Source: Paenibacillus puerhi (GTDB lineage: Bacteria > Bacillota > Bacilli > Paenibacillales > NBRC-103111). From it: a stretch of 64,000 nucleotides of DNA. The translations under genes and the position numbers were made by a program. Below the pieces are notes generated by a model. The model did no database searches and was not told where the DNA came from. It saw nothing but the letters and a program-made list of their open reading frames with translations. The DNA lies in the NCBI RefSeq assembly GCF_009846885.1, contig NZ_WUWM01000016.1, forward strand, positions 96,170 through 160,169, in the 5' to 3' direction. Positions 1 to 7,650 of this stretch are shown here, piece after piece (position 1 is the stretch's first letter; each line of letters opens with the position of its first letter).

Positions 1-1
1 G

Positions 2-358
2 AATGTGTTCGTCAGGGGCAATGCCGAGCAGTTCAAGCAAGTCGTTATGATTCTTTTGGACAATGCGATCAAATATACGAATCCGGAAGGGGCGATTCGC
101 GTCATCCTGAAAAAGCAGCATCACGATGTGATGCTCTCCGTAGGGAATACGGGGGAAGGCATTGCGCCCGAGCATCTGGACAGAATCTTTGATCGATTTT
201 ACCGGACGGATCCGTCCAGAACGCGTGCCCTTGGCGGTTACGGTCTAGGCCTGTCGATCGCCAAGGCCATCGTCGAGCAGCACAAGGGGAAGCTGTTCGC
301 CAAGAGTGTCCGAAATGAATGGACGACTTTCCATGCGCATTTCCCCGCAGCCTCATAA
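2..358 (+). CDS. Sensor histidine kinase, C-terminal catalytic domain (5' end outside window)
   Basis: The reading frame is open from the window edge, so this is the 3' end of a longer gene. The visible 119 residues are a HATPase_c domain: an N box (DNAIKYT), a G1-like segment (NTGEGI, with Asn where Asp is commonest), an F-box region (DRFYR) and a G2 box (GYGLGLSI). This is the ATP-binding domain that phosphorylates a conserved His in a two-component sensor. The dimerisation and sensing parts are missing, so the signal and partner cannot be named. A good hairpin terminator follows 9 bases after the stop, so it is the last gene of its unit. Confidence 0.9.
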   Translation, partial: NVFVRGNAEQFKQVVMILLDNAIKYTNPEGAIRVILKKQHHDVMLSVGNTGEGIAPEHLDRIFDRFYRTDPSRTRALGGYGLGLSIAKAIVEQHKGKLFAKSVRNEWTTFHAHFPAAS

Positions 359-366
359 AGACAAGA

Positions 367-394
367 CAAGGACGCCTCAGGTTGGGCGTCCTTG
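367..394 (+). terminator. Rho-independent terminator of the histidine kinase gene
   Basis: Perfect 10-bp stem (CAAGGACGCC / GGCGTCCTTG) with an 8-base loop, followed by TTTCATT. Confidence 0.8.
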
Positions 395-399
395 TTTCA

Positions 400-573
400 T
401 TATAACCAATCCTCCCTGTTCCCGTTCAACCAGGAAGCAGGGGTGCTGCGAAACAAATATTGAAATCTTCCTTCCGTTTGGGGATTAGTAATAAGCTTTA
501 TCTTCCAGATTCCCTCCAGAGGCTTGCTTACAAATTCATTCATGTACGTATTGTCGCTAGTCGCTTTATCCAT
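400..573 (-). CDS. Small hypothetical protein, 57 aa
   Basis: An open frame of 57 codons on the minus strand begins with ATG at 573, preceded by AAGGAGAGCG at suitable distance, and ends with TAA at 400-402. The product is soluble and Trp-rich (motifs LEGIWKIKL and ASWLNG). The LEGIWK segment faintly resembles the N-terminal sugar-binding part of GH2-like glycosidases, but this is a weak impression. It could be a true small protein or the stump of a larger lost gene. The ribosome site is the main reason for listing it. Confidence 0.35.
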   Translation of the reverse strand: MDKATSDNTYMNEFVSKPLEGIWKIKLITNPQTEGRFQYLFRSTPASWLNGNREDWL

Positions 574-757
574 AAAAACACGCTCTCCTTGAGGATTCCA
601 TATCTTGTGGCGCTGATTATTTATTATGTCAAGTTAATGAAGCTATTCCTCAGAAAACACATTTAAATAAGACGATCATCTAAAGCATTTAGCCTATCCT
701 GGATGGGACAGAATCCCGTATAATAAATCAAATAAAGTTTCCCCCGTGGGAGGGGCT

Positions 758-1223
758 ATGAAGCAGAGAACCGTCTTTCGCCGCATCATGATGCTGATCA
801 TCTGTCTGTTTGATCCCATATTAGGCGTCTATACGTACTCCAACTATCAGACTCAGGCCACTTTGACAACTAATCCGGCAGGCTCTCGAGGTAGACGAGA
901 CCGATGAGCGCAGCCGGATCGTGGAGAAGATCCAGCAGTATGTGGAGACGCATCTAAGCGAGGACGTCTCGCTGCAGGTGCTGGCCGATCATGTGTACCT
1001 CCACCCGGCTTACTCGTCTTCGGTCTACAAGGATTCTACCGGTGAAGGCGTAAGCAGCTACATTTACCGGCGCAAAATGGAGCATGCAGCGGAGCTGTTG
1101 AGGCGGAGCCCCCTCAAGATTGCCTCTATTGCCGAAGAAGTCGGCTACCAGAATACGTCCTATTTTATCCGCGTGTCCAAGAAATATTACGCCTGCACGC
1201 CGCAGAAATACCGAGAAATGTAA
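758..1223 (+). pseudogene. Deletion scar: sensor kinase N-terminus joined out of frame to response regulator C-terminus
   Basis: From ATG 758 (after GGGAGGGG) about 35 codons encode a typical start of a YesM-like membrane kinase (MKQRTVFRR, then a hydrophobic segment and YTYSNY). The frame then runs into unrelated residues and stops at 905-907. From about 864, one frame over, comes the end of a YesN-like AraC response regulator: a linker, then two HTH units (SEDVSLQVLADHVYLHP and IASIAEEVGYQNTSYF) ending at 1223. Kinase and regulator genes of this kind normally lie in this order, so one internal deletion between about 854 and 870 explains the structure. The HTH part has also drifted (SSSVYKDSTGEG where LSK.YK.ETGEG is usual). 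It lies just ahead of ABC operon 1, which it may once have controlled. Confidence 0.8.
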
Positions 1224-1245
1224 TGAAGCTGTTCTATGTTATGAG

Positions 1246-1277
1246 CCTTCTACCGCAACAAGGGTAGAAGGTTTTTT
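1246..1277 (+). terminator. Rho-independent terminator after the regulator remnant
   Basis: 9-bp stem CCTTCTACC / GGTAGAAGG with an 8-base loop, followed by TTTTTT at 1272-1277. Confidence 0.85.
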
Positions 1278-1542
1278 AGTTTTAACGCAGGCTGACATGA
1301 GCGCAGCAGGTGCTCCACATAAGGACCCGAACTCGAACAAAAAAAGTTAATCCGTGCAAAATAGTGTAGTTGAGCTTGAGTTATATGGAGGAATGGCTGA
1401 TGCAAGAAAGTATACTTGTATGCACAATCCAGATGTTTTACGTTGGATACATGGAAGACTAGCAAGGTGACGGGACGTAAGCGCAGCCTGCCAAGCGCGA
1501 ACATGACACGAGCCACTGCATAAGAGAAAGGGGATGCGCCGT

Positions 1543-2502
1543 ATGGCGGAAGCCAAATCATCATCCGGAGCGATGCCGCTCAACAAAACGAAGAACAAGT
1601 CGCAGCTCTGGTTTGATCTCAAGCGGGATCGATATTTATATCTGCTCGCCCTGCCGGGATTAGTGTTCTTCCTGATTTTCAAGTACGTGCCGATGTGGGG
1701 GGTTGTCATTGCCTTCCAAAACTATTCCCCTTATATGGGCGTGTTCCAAAGCGAGTGGGTAGGTTTTGAGCACTTTAGCGCATTTTTTTCGAATCCCGAC
1801 TTCCTCATTCTGTTTCGCAATACGATGGCGATCAACCTGATGAGCTTGATCTTGTTTTTCCCGCTGCCGATCCTGCTGTCTCTTCTGCTGAACGAGGTGC
1901 GGTCGGAGGCATACAAAAGGATCGTCCAATCCATCGTATATATGCCGCATTTCTTATCCTGGGTCATCATCGCCGGATTAACCTTCCTGCTCTTCGCCAA
2001 GGGCGAAGGCTTGGTCAATCACCTTCTAGAGGAAGGCGGCTTCGAGAGGATGGACTTCCTGACGAATCCGAGCGGCTTCTGGTTCATGCTGACCGTGCAA
2101 ACGATCTGGAAGGAAGCAGGCTGGGGGACGATCATTTTCCTCGCGGCGATTGCGGGAGTAGATCCGCAGCTGTATGAAGCGGCTAGAATGGACGGCGCAG
2201 GCCGCATTCGCCAAATGTGGCACGTGACCTTGCCGGCCATACGTAACGTCATCGTCATTTTGCTCATTCTGAGGCTCGGCCATATGATGGATGTCGGCTT
2301 CGAGCAAGTGTTCCTGATGTATAATGGAGCGGTATCCGAAGTAGCCGAGGTGTTCGATACTTATGTATACCGGATAGGCATTCAGCAAGGTCAGTTCAGC
2401 TTCAGTACAGCAGCAGGCTTATTTAAGTCGCTCGTAGGACTTCTGCTGGTCGTAGGCGCCAACAAGCTGGCGAAAAAAATGGGCGAGGGGGGCGTGTACT
2501 AA
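1543..2502 (+). CDS. Carbohydrate ABC transporter permease, LplB family
   Basis: A 319-residue inner membrane permease of the oligosaccharide (CUT1) ABC class. It starts with a cytoplasmic basic segment, has about six membrane helices, and carries the EAA loop (EAARMDGAGR) that contacts the ATPase, followed by WHVTLPAI. ATG 1543 is preferred over ATG 1534 because the AAGGGG ribosome site lies 9 bases upstream of 1543 and directly abuts 1534. The second permease begins one base after its stop and the binding lipoprotein follows. No ATPase is present, as is usual for this family, which shares MsmX-like ATPases encoded elsewhere. The substrate is unknown; relatives import plant-derived oligosaccharides. 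Confidence 0.9.
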   Translation: MAEAKSSSGAMPLNKTKNKSQLWFDLKRDRYLYLLALPGLVFFLIFKYVPMWGVVIAFQNYSPYMGVFQSEWVGFEHFSAFFSNPDFLILFRNTMAINLMSLILFFPLPILLSLLLNEVRSEAYKRIVQSIVYMPHFLSWVIIAGLTFLLFAKGEGLVNHLLEEGGFERMDFLTNPSGFWFMLTVQTIWKEAGWGTIIFLAAIAGVDPQLYEAARMDGAGRIRQMWHVTLPAIRNVIVILLILRLGHMMDVGFEQVFLMYNGAVSEVAEVFDTYVYRIGIQQGQFSFSTAAGLFKSLVGLLLVVGANKLAKKMGEGGVY

Positions 2503-2503
2503 G

Positions 2504-3370
2504 ATGATCAGTTCCTTAGGAGACCGCATATTCAACGCTTTCAATATCGTAATACTCGCCCTCGTGGCTATCGTGACGTTCTTCCCGGTGTACTATGTGT
2601 TCATCGTATCGTTCGTCGATCCGGTGGAGTATATCACCAGACCCTTCATTCTTTGGCCGGAGAAATGGTCCCTCGATTCCTATAAGTACCTGCTCTCGAC
2701 CAAATCATTCGTCGGCGCCTTGTACAACAGTACGTTTCTAGCCGTCGTAGGTACGATTTGCAGCTTGATCGTCACCGCCTCGCTGGCCTATTCCTTATCA
2801 AGAAAGCGCTTGCGTGGGCGCCAGACGATTCTGATGCTCATTCTCTTTACTATCTTGTTCAGCCCGGGCATCATCCCTCATTATTTGCTGGTGCGGGACC
2901 TGCATCTGATCAACAGCATCTGGTCCTTGATCCTGCCGGCGCTTGCCAGCGGCTGGAACGTCATTCTCATGAAGGGCTTCTTCGACAGTATTCCGGTGGA
3001 GCTTGAAGAATCCGCTGCCATGGACGGGTGCCATGATATCTCGATTTTCATCCGAATTATTTTACCGTTGTCCCTGCCGTCCTTGGCTGCATTCGGTTTG
3101 TTCTATGCCGTGGGCTACTGGAACCAATTCTTTAACGCGCTGCTGTACTTAAACGATCCGTCGAAGTGGCCGATTCAGGTGCTGCTGCAGAACCTGCTCA
3201 TCTCTTCGTCCAACAGCGAGCTGACGTCGGAGGTCTTCGTGAAGGCTCCGCCGACGGAGACGCTCAAAATGGCTGCCGTAATTATCGCTACCGTGCCGAT
3301 CCTTCTGGTGTACCCGTTCCTGCAAAAGCATTTTGCCAAGGGTGCCATGGTTGGCTCGGTCAAGGGATAA
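2504..3370 (+). CDS. Carbohydrate ABC transporter permease, YtcP family
   Basis: A 288-residue second permease (CUT1 type, MalG-like). It has a hydrophobic helix near the N-terminus, periplasmic-loop residues around 45-65, further helices, and an EAA loop (EESAAMDGC). The C-terminus (YPFLQKHFAKGAMVGSVKG) is characteristic of YtcP/LplC proteins. ATG 2504 follows the LplB stop by one base, which implies translational coupling. It should form a heterodimer with the preceding permease. Confidence 0.92.
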   Translation: MISSLGDRIFNAFNIVILALVAIVTFFPVYYVFIVSFVDPVEYITRPFILWPEKWSLDSYKYLLSTKSFVGALYNSTFLAVVGTICSLIVTASLAYSLSRKRLRGRQTILMLILFTILFSPGIIPHYLLVRDLHLINSIWSLILPALASGWNVILMKGFFDSIPVELEESAAMDGCHDISIFIRIILPLSLPSLAAFGLFYAVGYWNQFFNALLYLNDPSKWPIQVLLQNLLISSSNSELTSEVFVKAPPTETLKMAAVIIATVPILLVYPFLQKHFAKGAMVGSVKG

Positions 3371-3410
3371 TGATAGATAATTTCATTAAACTAAAGGAGA
3401 GGGTCTACAC

Positions 3411-4955
3411 ATGAAGAACGCCAAAACAACACTTAGCTTGTTTCTCGCTTTATCGACGCTGCTTGCCGCTTGCGGTCAAAGCAGCACGCCACCGGCGGCA
3501 AGTGGGGAGAAAGCCGCAGCCGATAAGGAAGAGGCGCCTGTAGAGATCAGTGTCATGGTGCACTTCCTGCAGCAGCAGCCGATGGCTGAGGATAACGCCG
3601 TCAAGCAAGCGATCGAGAAGGCAACGAACAGCAAGCTGAAGATTCAGTGGGTATCCTCAAATAACTATAATGACAAGCTGAATGTGACGCTCGCCTCCGG
3701 GGACCTTCCGGATCTGACTTACATCGGCGACCCGTTCGTGTCGGTATTTCGCAACTTGGCGGCTCAAGGCGCATTCTGGGAAGTCGGTCCTTACATCAAG
3801 GATTACCCCAATCTGGCGAACGGTATTTCGAAAACGGCATGGGATCTCACCAAGATGCAGGATGGCAAGAACTACGTAATTCCAAGACCGCGTCCTTCCG
3901 AAGCGGATTCGTTCTTCATTCTCCGCAAGGACTGGCTGGACAAAGTAGGGCTGAAGGTACCGACAACCACAGATGAGCTGTATCAGGTTATGAAAGCCTT
4001 TACAGAGAAGGATCCGGATGGCAACGGCAAGGCGGATACCATCGGCTTCGCCGCCAATACGGACGCGGGCAATACGGCAAGCCCCTATGGCGTGCTGGGC
4101 CATATCGACAGCATCTTCACCGGGGTGAACGGTAAGTATAAATGGGAAAATAACCAAATGACGCATACCGCGCTGCTGCCTGAGTCGCGCAAGGCGCTGG
4201 AATTCGCGGTAAAGGCCAACCAGGAGAAGCTGATACCAGCGGATTTCGCATCGCTGAAAGGCACGCAAATTCGTGATATGTTCGATGGCGGCAAAGCGGG
4301 TATCATCATTGAAAAGGCCGGGACGATGAAGGAGCACTTCGATAAGCTGAAGAGCATCGATCCGAACTTCAAGGAAAGCGATTTTTATCCTGTAACGAAT
4401 ATTAACGGTTATAATCCGAAGGGTCCCGGTTTCGCAGGGGCGCTGGCGATTTCGAAGAAGGTGCCGGAAGAGAAGATGAAGCGCATTCTGAAGGTGCTCG
4501 ACACTTGGATGAAGCCGGAAATTTTCGCCTATAACACCTATGGTCTGGAGGGCGTGCATCACACCGTGAAGGATGGCCAGAAGGTCCTCAATACCGAGAA
4601 GATGCTGGCGGACAGCGTAGCTGACCTGAACCAAATTCTTTATGTTGCCGACCCTTACGCGAGCTCGACCAAGCCAGCCTTCCCGAAAGAGGTCAACGAG
4701 CTGTATGCGAAGATTCAAGACGAACGCGCCAAGACTAGCGTGGCGGACATCACCGTCGGCCTTTATTCCCCGACACTGCAGAAGGCAGGACCGGACCTGG
4801 AGAAGAAAATCGCCGATCTGAAGACGAAGATCATCTTGGGTCGCGAACCGATTACAGCATGGGATGACCTCGTCGCCAAGCTGAAAACGGATGCCGACCT
4901 GCAGAAGATCAGTCAAGAACTTACAGAGGCTTACAAGAAACGGATCGGTCAATAA
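3411..4955 (+). CDS. Extracellular solute-binding lipoprotein, LplA-like
   Basis: A 514-residue family 1 solute-binding protein. The signal peptide ends in a lipobox LLAAC with the lipidated Cys at residue 21, followed by a Ser/Pro/Ala-rich linker, so it should be anchored to the outer face of the membrane. The segment DPDGNGKADTIGFA (about 202-215) matches the calcium-loop-like motif common in LplA proteins. ATG 3411 has AAGGAGAGGG upstream. It delivers an oligosaccharide to the two permeases encoded just before it. The substrate is not deducible. Confidence 0.92.
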   Translation: MKNAKTTLSLFLALSTLLAACGQSSTPPAASGEKAAADKEEAPVEISVMVHFLQQQPMAEDNAVKQAIEKATNSKLKIQWVSSNNYNDKLNVTLASGDLPDLTYIGDPFVSVFRNLAAQGAFWEVGPYIKDYPNLANGISKTAWDLTKMQDGKNYVIPRPRPSEADSFFILRKDWLDKVGLKVPTTTDELYQVMKAFTEKDPDGNGKADTIGFAANTDAGNTASPYGVLGHIDSIFTGVNGKYKWENNQMTHTALLPESRKALEFAVKANQEKLIPADFASLKGTQIRDMFDGGKAGIIIEKAGTMKEHFDKLKSIDPNFKESDFYPVTNINGYNPKGPGFAGALAISKKVPEEKMKRILKVLDTWMKPEIFAYNTYGLEGVHHTVKDGQKVLNTEKMLADSVADLNQILYVADPYASSTKPAFPKEVNELYAKIQDERAKTSVADITVGLYSPTLQKAGPDLEKKIADLKTKIILGREPITAWDDLVAKLKTDADLQKISQELTEAYKKRIGQ

Positions 4956-4993
4956 TCCGTGCGGTTGGATTCACGAATCAGCAAGTAAGTAGT

Positions 4994-5030
4994 GGCCGGG
5001 GATGGATTCCAACAAGATCCGTCTCCGGCC
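4994..5030 (+). other. Hairpin between binding-protein and regulator genes
   Basis: GGCCGG at 4994 pairs with CCGGCC at 5025-5030, with inner GGAT.../...GATCC pairing. No U-tract follows, so it is more likely an mRNA-processing or attenuation hairpin than a full terminator. Confidence 0.4.
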
Positions 5031-5157
5031 TATGTGGGTTTGACTGGAAGGCTAGGGAGCGATATGGATATTGACAACAGGCAGATTAGTCTTCATCATG
5101 AAGCTGAGCCTTGCCTCCTAGGGAAGGGCATAACAGCAATTGAACGGAGGGCAATCT

Positions 5158-7494
5158 ATGCTGCAGACCCTAAGAAACTGGCTGAGAATGGGGATGGAAA
5201 GCAGGCGGTCCAAACGGTTTTTCTGGAGGAGCCTGGCCTTGTTTCTAATGGTCACCTGTATCCCGGGGATGGTCACGGGCATTGTTATCTATTGGGCCAC
5301 AACGAATCAGATCGAGAGCGAGCTTCAGAAGATTCACGGGCAGCAGGTACAGCAGCGGGCGGAAAATATAGACGAGCAGTTGTCCTACATGGAAATGCTG
5401 TTTACGCAGTGGGCGTTCGACACCCAGTTCGATAGCAAGCTCAAGCAGCTTGACTTTGTATTTAACTACAATCAGGTGCATGATATTTACCGGACGCTGT
5501 TCATTATGGAGGGCGCGCATCCGTTAATCTCCAATGTGGAATTGGTTTTGAAGCATCCGGTGCAGCTTGTCTTTAATAAAGAGGTATATTTGGATATAAG
5601 CGACCCTAAGATAAATGAGCGGTTCGATGCTCTGCTGCAGCATTCCAAGTTCACCTACTGGACGGAAACGTATGAGCGGTTTGACGGCAGGACTTGGAGT
5701 CCTTCTGCCCTTGCGCTGGTGAACAAAGTGCCTGGCGGGAGCACAGAGCCGCTCGGGTATCTCATCGCCTCGGTCGATAAGAAGAAGCTAAACAAGCTTC
5801 TACAGACCTTGACACCGTATAGTGACGGGGCCACCTTCCTTTTATCGGCAGGGGGAGAACGCTTCATAGCCCAAGACGGGGAGCAACGCGGCGGACTTGA
5901 GCTTGCTTTAAGAGAGGTTATCACCGACGGCCGGCATAAGGCCGATTCGTTTCTCTTTGATTATAGCGGAGCGACGTATTCCGTTTCGATCGGTCAGTTC
6001 TCGCGCATCGGCGAAGAGTGGACCTACGTATCCGCTGCCCCGCTATCGGCGGTTACCGCCCCGATGCTCTTCGTCTCCAAGCTGATCCTGATCATCAGCG
6101 GTGCCGGCTTCATCCTGGCGCTGCTTCTCTCATTGGGCGCTTCCTACCGGTTATACACGCCGATAGGAAAGCTGGTCCGACTGCTGCCGAAGGAAGAGGG
6201 CCATCGGGATGAATTCGAGCTGATCGAGCGGCAGTGGCTGGATCTGACGAATGAGCGGGTTACGCTGCAGAGCCGACTGGAGACACAACTGCCGCAAATG
6301 CGCGAAGGCTTCATGCTTCAGCTGGTACAGGGGCATCTGTTCTCAATGACGGAGAAGGATATCAGGGAACGTTTGCTGCATTACGGCTGGGAAACGGAAG
6401 GCAAGCAGTTTGTTGCCGTCATGATTGAGCTTGGGGGATTTTCCAGCCAAGTAGGACGATTTAAGCAAGGCGATGAAAGTCTCGTGACCTTCGCGGCAGC
6501 GAACATTGTTGCCGAGCGATCGGAGTCGCTGTCGTTTCAGCTTCTGAATTTTCATGATCTGACACTGGGACTGCTGATAGCCTTTCCTGAGGAAATGCCG
6601 ATCAAAGAACTGCAGGCTATCCTGAACCGCTTGGGTGAGGACTGGATTCATTCCGTTGGCCGGGTGCTCAAGATGCGCATGACCATTGCGATCAGCAAGC
6701 CTGCCTTCCATGTGAGACACAGCTCGCTGCAGTTCGAGGAAGCGCGCCAGGCGCTCAGCTATGCCGACCTGGGCAGCGAAAGTCAGATCATCGATTCCGA
6801 TAGGATCGATAAACGCAATTCGGCCATGGAATTCCGATATCCCTTCACGCTGGAGAAGGAGATTATCCAAGCCGTCCGCATGGGCTCGGAGGAAGAGGCG
6901 GCCCAGCTTATCGGGCGCTTTCTGAAGGAACTCACGCTGGATGGTACGGCGAAGCTCGTCGTGCAGCAAGGGATGATGCAGCTGCTGGGAAGTTTGCTTC
7001 ATGCGATGCTGCATTCCGGGACGAACCCGATGCAGCTCTTTGAAGGAGTGAACCTATACGAGCAGCTCAGCAACTGCCATGAGCCGGAAGACATACTCCG
7101 TTGGTTCCGCAGCAAGGTCGTCGGCCCTTATGTACATGAGCTGATCAGCAAGCAGGACCATCATCTGAAGCAAATGGTGGAGAAGACCATCATGCTCATC
7201 AACGCGCATTACAAGAGCTCGGACTTGTCGCTTGAATGGTGCGCGGATCAATTCAGCACCAGTCCTTATACCCTAAGCCGTGCGTTTAAGCAGATTGCTG
7301 GCGTTAACTTCATTGATTTCGTGACCAATACGCGCCTCGAGAAGGCCAAGGAACTGCTCCGCGAGACGAATATGAAGATTAACGATGTGGCCGCCAGCGT
7401 GAGCTACCAGCATACGTATTTCCACCGCATTTTCAAAAAATACCAGGGCATCACGCCTAGTCAATACAGGGACATGCACCAGGACAACGGATGA
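5158..7494 (+). CDS. Membrane-anchored AraC-family transcriptional regulator
   Basis: 778 residues. Helix 1 (about 18-38) and helix 2 (about 302-325) bracket an extracellular sensor region of about 260 residues, the arrangement of dCache-type AraC regulators in Paenibacillus. A cytoplasmic middle region follows, then two HTH units at the C-terminus (LEWCADQFSTSPYTLSRAFK and INDVAASVSYQHTYFHRIFK). Start ATG 5158 is chosen over the in-frame TTG 5140 because AACGGAGGG lies directly upstream of 5158. It lies downstream of the ABC genes and probably senses a sugar outside the cell and activates that operon. This is inference from gene order. Confidence 0.88.
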   Translation: MLQTLRNWLRMGMESRRSKRFFWRSLALFLMVTCIPGMVTGIVIYWATTNQIESELQKIHGQQVQQRAENIDEQLSYMEMLFTQWAFDTQFDSKLKQLDFVFNYNQVHDIYRTLFIMEGAHPLISNVELVLKHPVQLVFNKEVYLDISDPKINERFDALLQHSKFTYWTETYERFDGRTWSPSALALVNKVPGGSTEPLGYLIASVDKKKLNKLLQTLTPYSDGATFLLSAGGERFIAQDGEQRGGLELALREVITDGRHKADSFLFDYSGATYSVSIGQFSRIGEEWTYVSAAPLSAVTAPMLFVSKLILIISGAGFILALLLSLGASYRLYTPIGKLVRLLPKEEGHRDEFELIERQWLDLTNERVTLQSRLETQLPQMREGFMLQLVQGHLFSMTEKDIRERLLHYGWETEGKQFVAVMIELGGFSSQVGRFKQGDESLVTFAAANIVAERSESLSFQLLNFHDLTLGLLIAFPEEMPIKELQAILNRLGEDWIHSVGRVLKMRMTIAISKPAFHVRHSSLQFEEARQALSYADLGSESQIIDSDRIDKRNSAMEFRYPFTLEKEIIQAVRMGSEEEAAQLIGRFLKELTLDGTAKLVVQQGMMQLLGSLLHAMLHSGTNPMQLFEGVNLYEQLSNCHEPEDILRWFRSKVVGPYVHELISKQDHHLKQMVEKTIMLINAHYKSSDLSLEWCADQFSTSPYTLSRAFKQIAGVNFIDFVTNTRLEKAKELLRETNMKINDVAASVSYQHTYFHRIFKKYQGITPSQYRDMHQDNG

Positions 7495-7510
7495 AACGGT
7501 TGAAAATAAG

Positions 7511-7556
7511 AAGGCGGTATCTGCGCTTGGACATGCGGGCGCAGTTACCGCCTTTT
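7511..7556 (+). terminator. Terminator of the AraC regulator gene
   Basis: Long stem AAGGCGGTAxCTGCGC / GCGCAGxTACCGCCTT followed by TT; one internal mismatch. Confidence 0.75.
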
Positions 7557-7593
7557 GTAACGCTTGTGCAAAAAAAGGAGCTTCAGCTGCTGA

Positions 7594-7628
7594 CGGAAGG
7601 GAGAAGACATAGGGTCATCTCCCTTCCG
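7594..7628 (-). terminator. Probable terminator of the cyclase gene
   Basis: An inverted repeat GGAAGGGAGA / TCTCCCTTCC lies just past the minus-strand cyclase stop. On that strand a run of seven Ts occurs about 18 bases farther on. Confidence 0.5.
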
Positions 7629-7650
7629 GCGCCATCTGTACAGATCGCGC

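Noticed and set aside
460..666. 68-codon plus-strand frame
   Set aside because: No ribosome site, low-complexity hydrophobic end, and it opposes a better supported small frame.
1400..1462. 20-residue frame (MQESILVCTIQMF...) with GGAGG upstream
   Set aside because: Too short and without known relatives; may be a leader peptide but the sequence alone does not support it.
3657..4952. 431-codon minus-strand frame
   Set aside because: Exact shadow of the LplA-like gene in high-GC DNA; no recognisable motif or start signal.
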